Part shown: piece by piece, positions 24,606 through 24,665 of the stretch
How the letters are laid out: the number at the start of each line of letters is the position of its first letter
How positions within the stretch are numbered: the stretch's first letter is position 1
Assembly: GCA_035714115.1 (NCBI GenBank)
Contig: DASTMO010000096.1
Location: 1 to 24,665 of the forward strand
Direction: 5' to 3'
DNA from: CAMAVH01 sp035714115
GTDB lineage: Bacteria; Pseudomonadota; Alphaproteobacteria; SMXQ01
Length of the DNA stretch: 24,665 bases
Position numbers and translations under genes: made by a program
Notes under the pieces: model-generated
The model's input: only the letters and a program-made list of their open reading frames with translations
Databases searched by the model: none
What the model was told of the DNA's origin: nothing

Positions 24606-24665
24606 ATGACCGCCGCCCCGGCCACCCCCCTCGCCGCCGCCCCGCACCTCGACGACAGCGTTCCG
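24606..24665 (+). CDS. possible start of a gene running off the right edge
   Basis: An ATG at 24606 opens a frame of 20 codons to the window end (MTAAPATPLAAAPHLDDSVP), with G/C at nearly all third positions. No ribosome site is convincing. The preceding 24458-24605 holds no other gene that I can see. The call rests only on the open frame and its position divergent from the GT9 gene. Confidence 0.3.
   Translation, partial: MTAAPATPLAAAPHLDDSVP

Overview
The window looks like chromosomal DNA of a high-GC alphaproteobacterium, probably of the Rhodospirillales/Hyphomicrobiales type. The evidence is strong G/C bias at third codon positions, Bug/TctC-type solute-binding proteins, an IsdG/HmuQ-type heme monooxygenase, an FNR/FixK-type box, and two matches to the alphaproteobacterial general-stress (EcfG) promoter consensus. 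I see no prophage, transposase, CRISPR array or rRNA. It is dense, ordinary chromosomal coding sequence with an accessory transport/catabolism flavour. No species is asserted.

Layout. (1) 1-2401, minus: a small CHCC zinc-finger gene translationally coupled to polA, which runs off the left edge. (2) 2526-4592, plus: an ABC-2-type ATPase without a visible permease, then a lipoprotein alpha/beta hydrolase. (3) 4621-8908, plus: a complete tripartite tricarboxylate transporter in the order tctC-tctB-tctA, followed by a second, closely similar tctC. A consensus EcfG-type promoter lies upstream and a strong hairpin lies between tctC and tctB. (4) 8905-11663: an ornithine cyclodeaminase/mu-crystallin family enzyme (minus), an IsdG-like heme monooxygenase (plus) and a bicupin protein (plus). 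(5) 11812-11929: tRNA-Arg(CCG) and a bidirectional terminator. (6) 11949-13998, minus: a Tat-exported ATZ/TRZ-type amidohydrolase and a group II truncated hemoglobin. The hemoglobin gene is divergent from (7) 14116-16641, a membrane PAS-GAF-HD-GYP protein; a near-perfect FNR/FixK-type palindrome sits midway between the two start codons. (8) 16719-18717, plus: a two-gene unit of an NMT1/SsuA-like binding protein with no signal peptide and a third TctC. (9) 18800-19436, minus: two small lipoproteins of unknown function behind a consensus EcfG promoter. (10) 19593-24398, minus: dienelactone hydrolase coupled to an EamA transporter, a hybrid histidine kinase, and a GT9 glycosyltransferase with a good sigma70 promoter. 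The start of another gene may lie at the right edge.

How the parts work together. The middle of the window is rich in uptake functions: three TctC proteins, one NMT1-like protein, TctAB and EamA. These sit beside small-molecule enzymes (amidohydrolase, dienelactone hydrolase, ornithine cyclodeaminase family, bicupin). This suggests scavenging and degradation of organic acids or cyclic/amide compounds, but no substrate can be read from the sequence. The control signals are the most specific observations: possible stress control of the tct operon and of the small lipoproteins, and possible oxygen/NO-linked control shared by a truncated hemoglobin and a c-di-GMP phosphodiesterase. I found no clear evidence of a wholly new system. 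The best leads are the unit pairing a signal-less NMT1 protein with a TctC, the hemoglobin/HD-GYP divergent pair, and the EcfG-linked lipoproteins.
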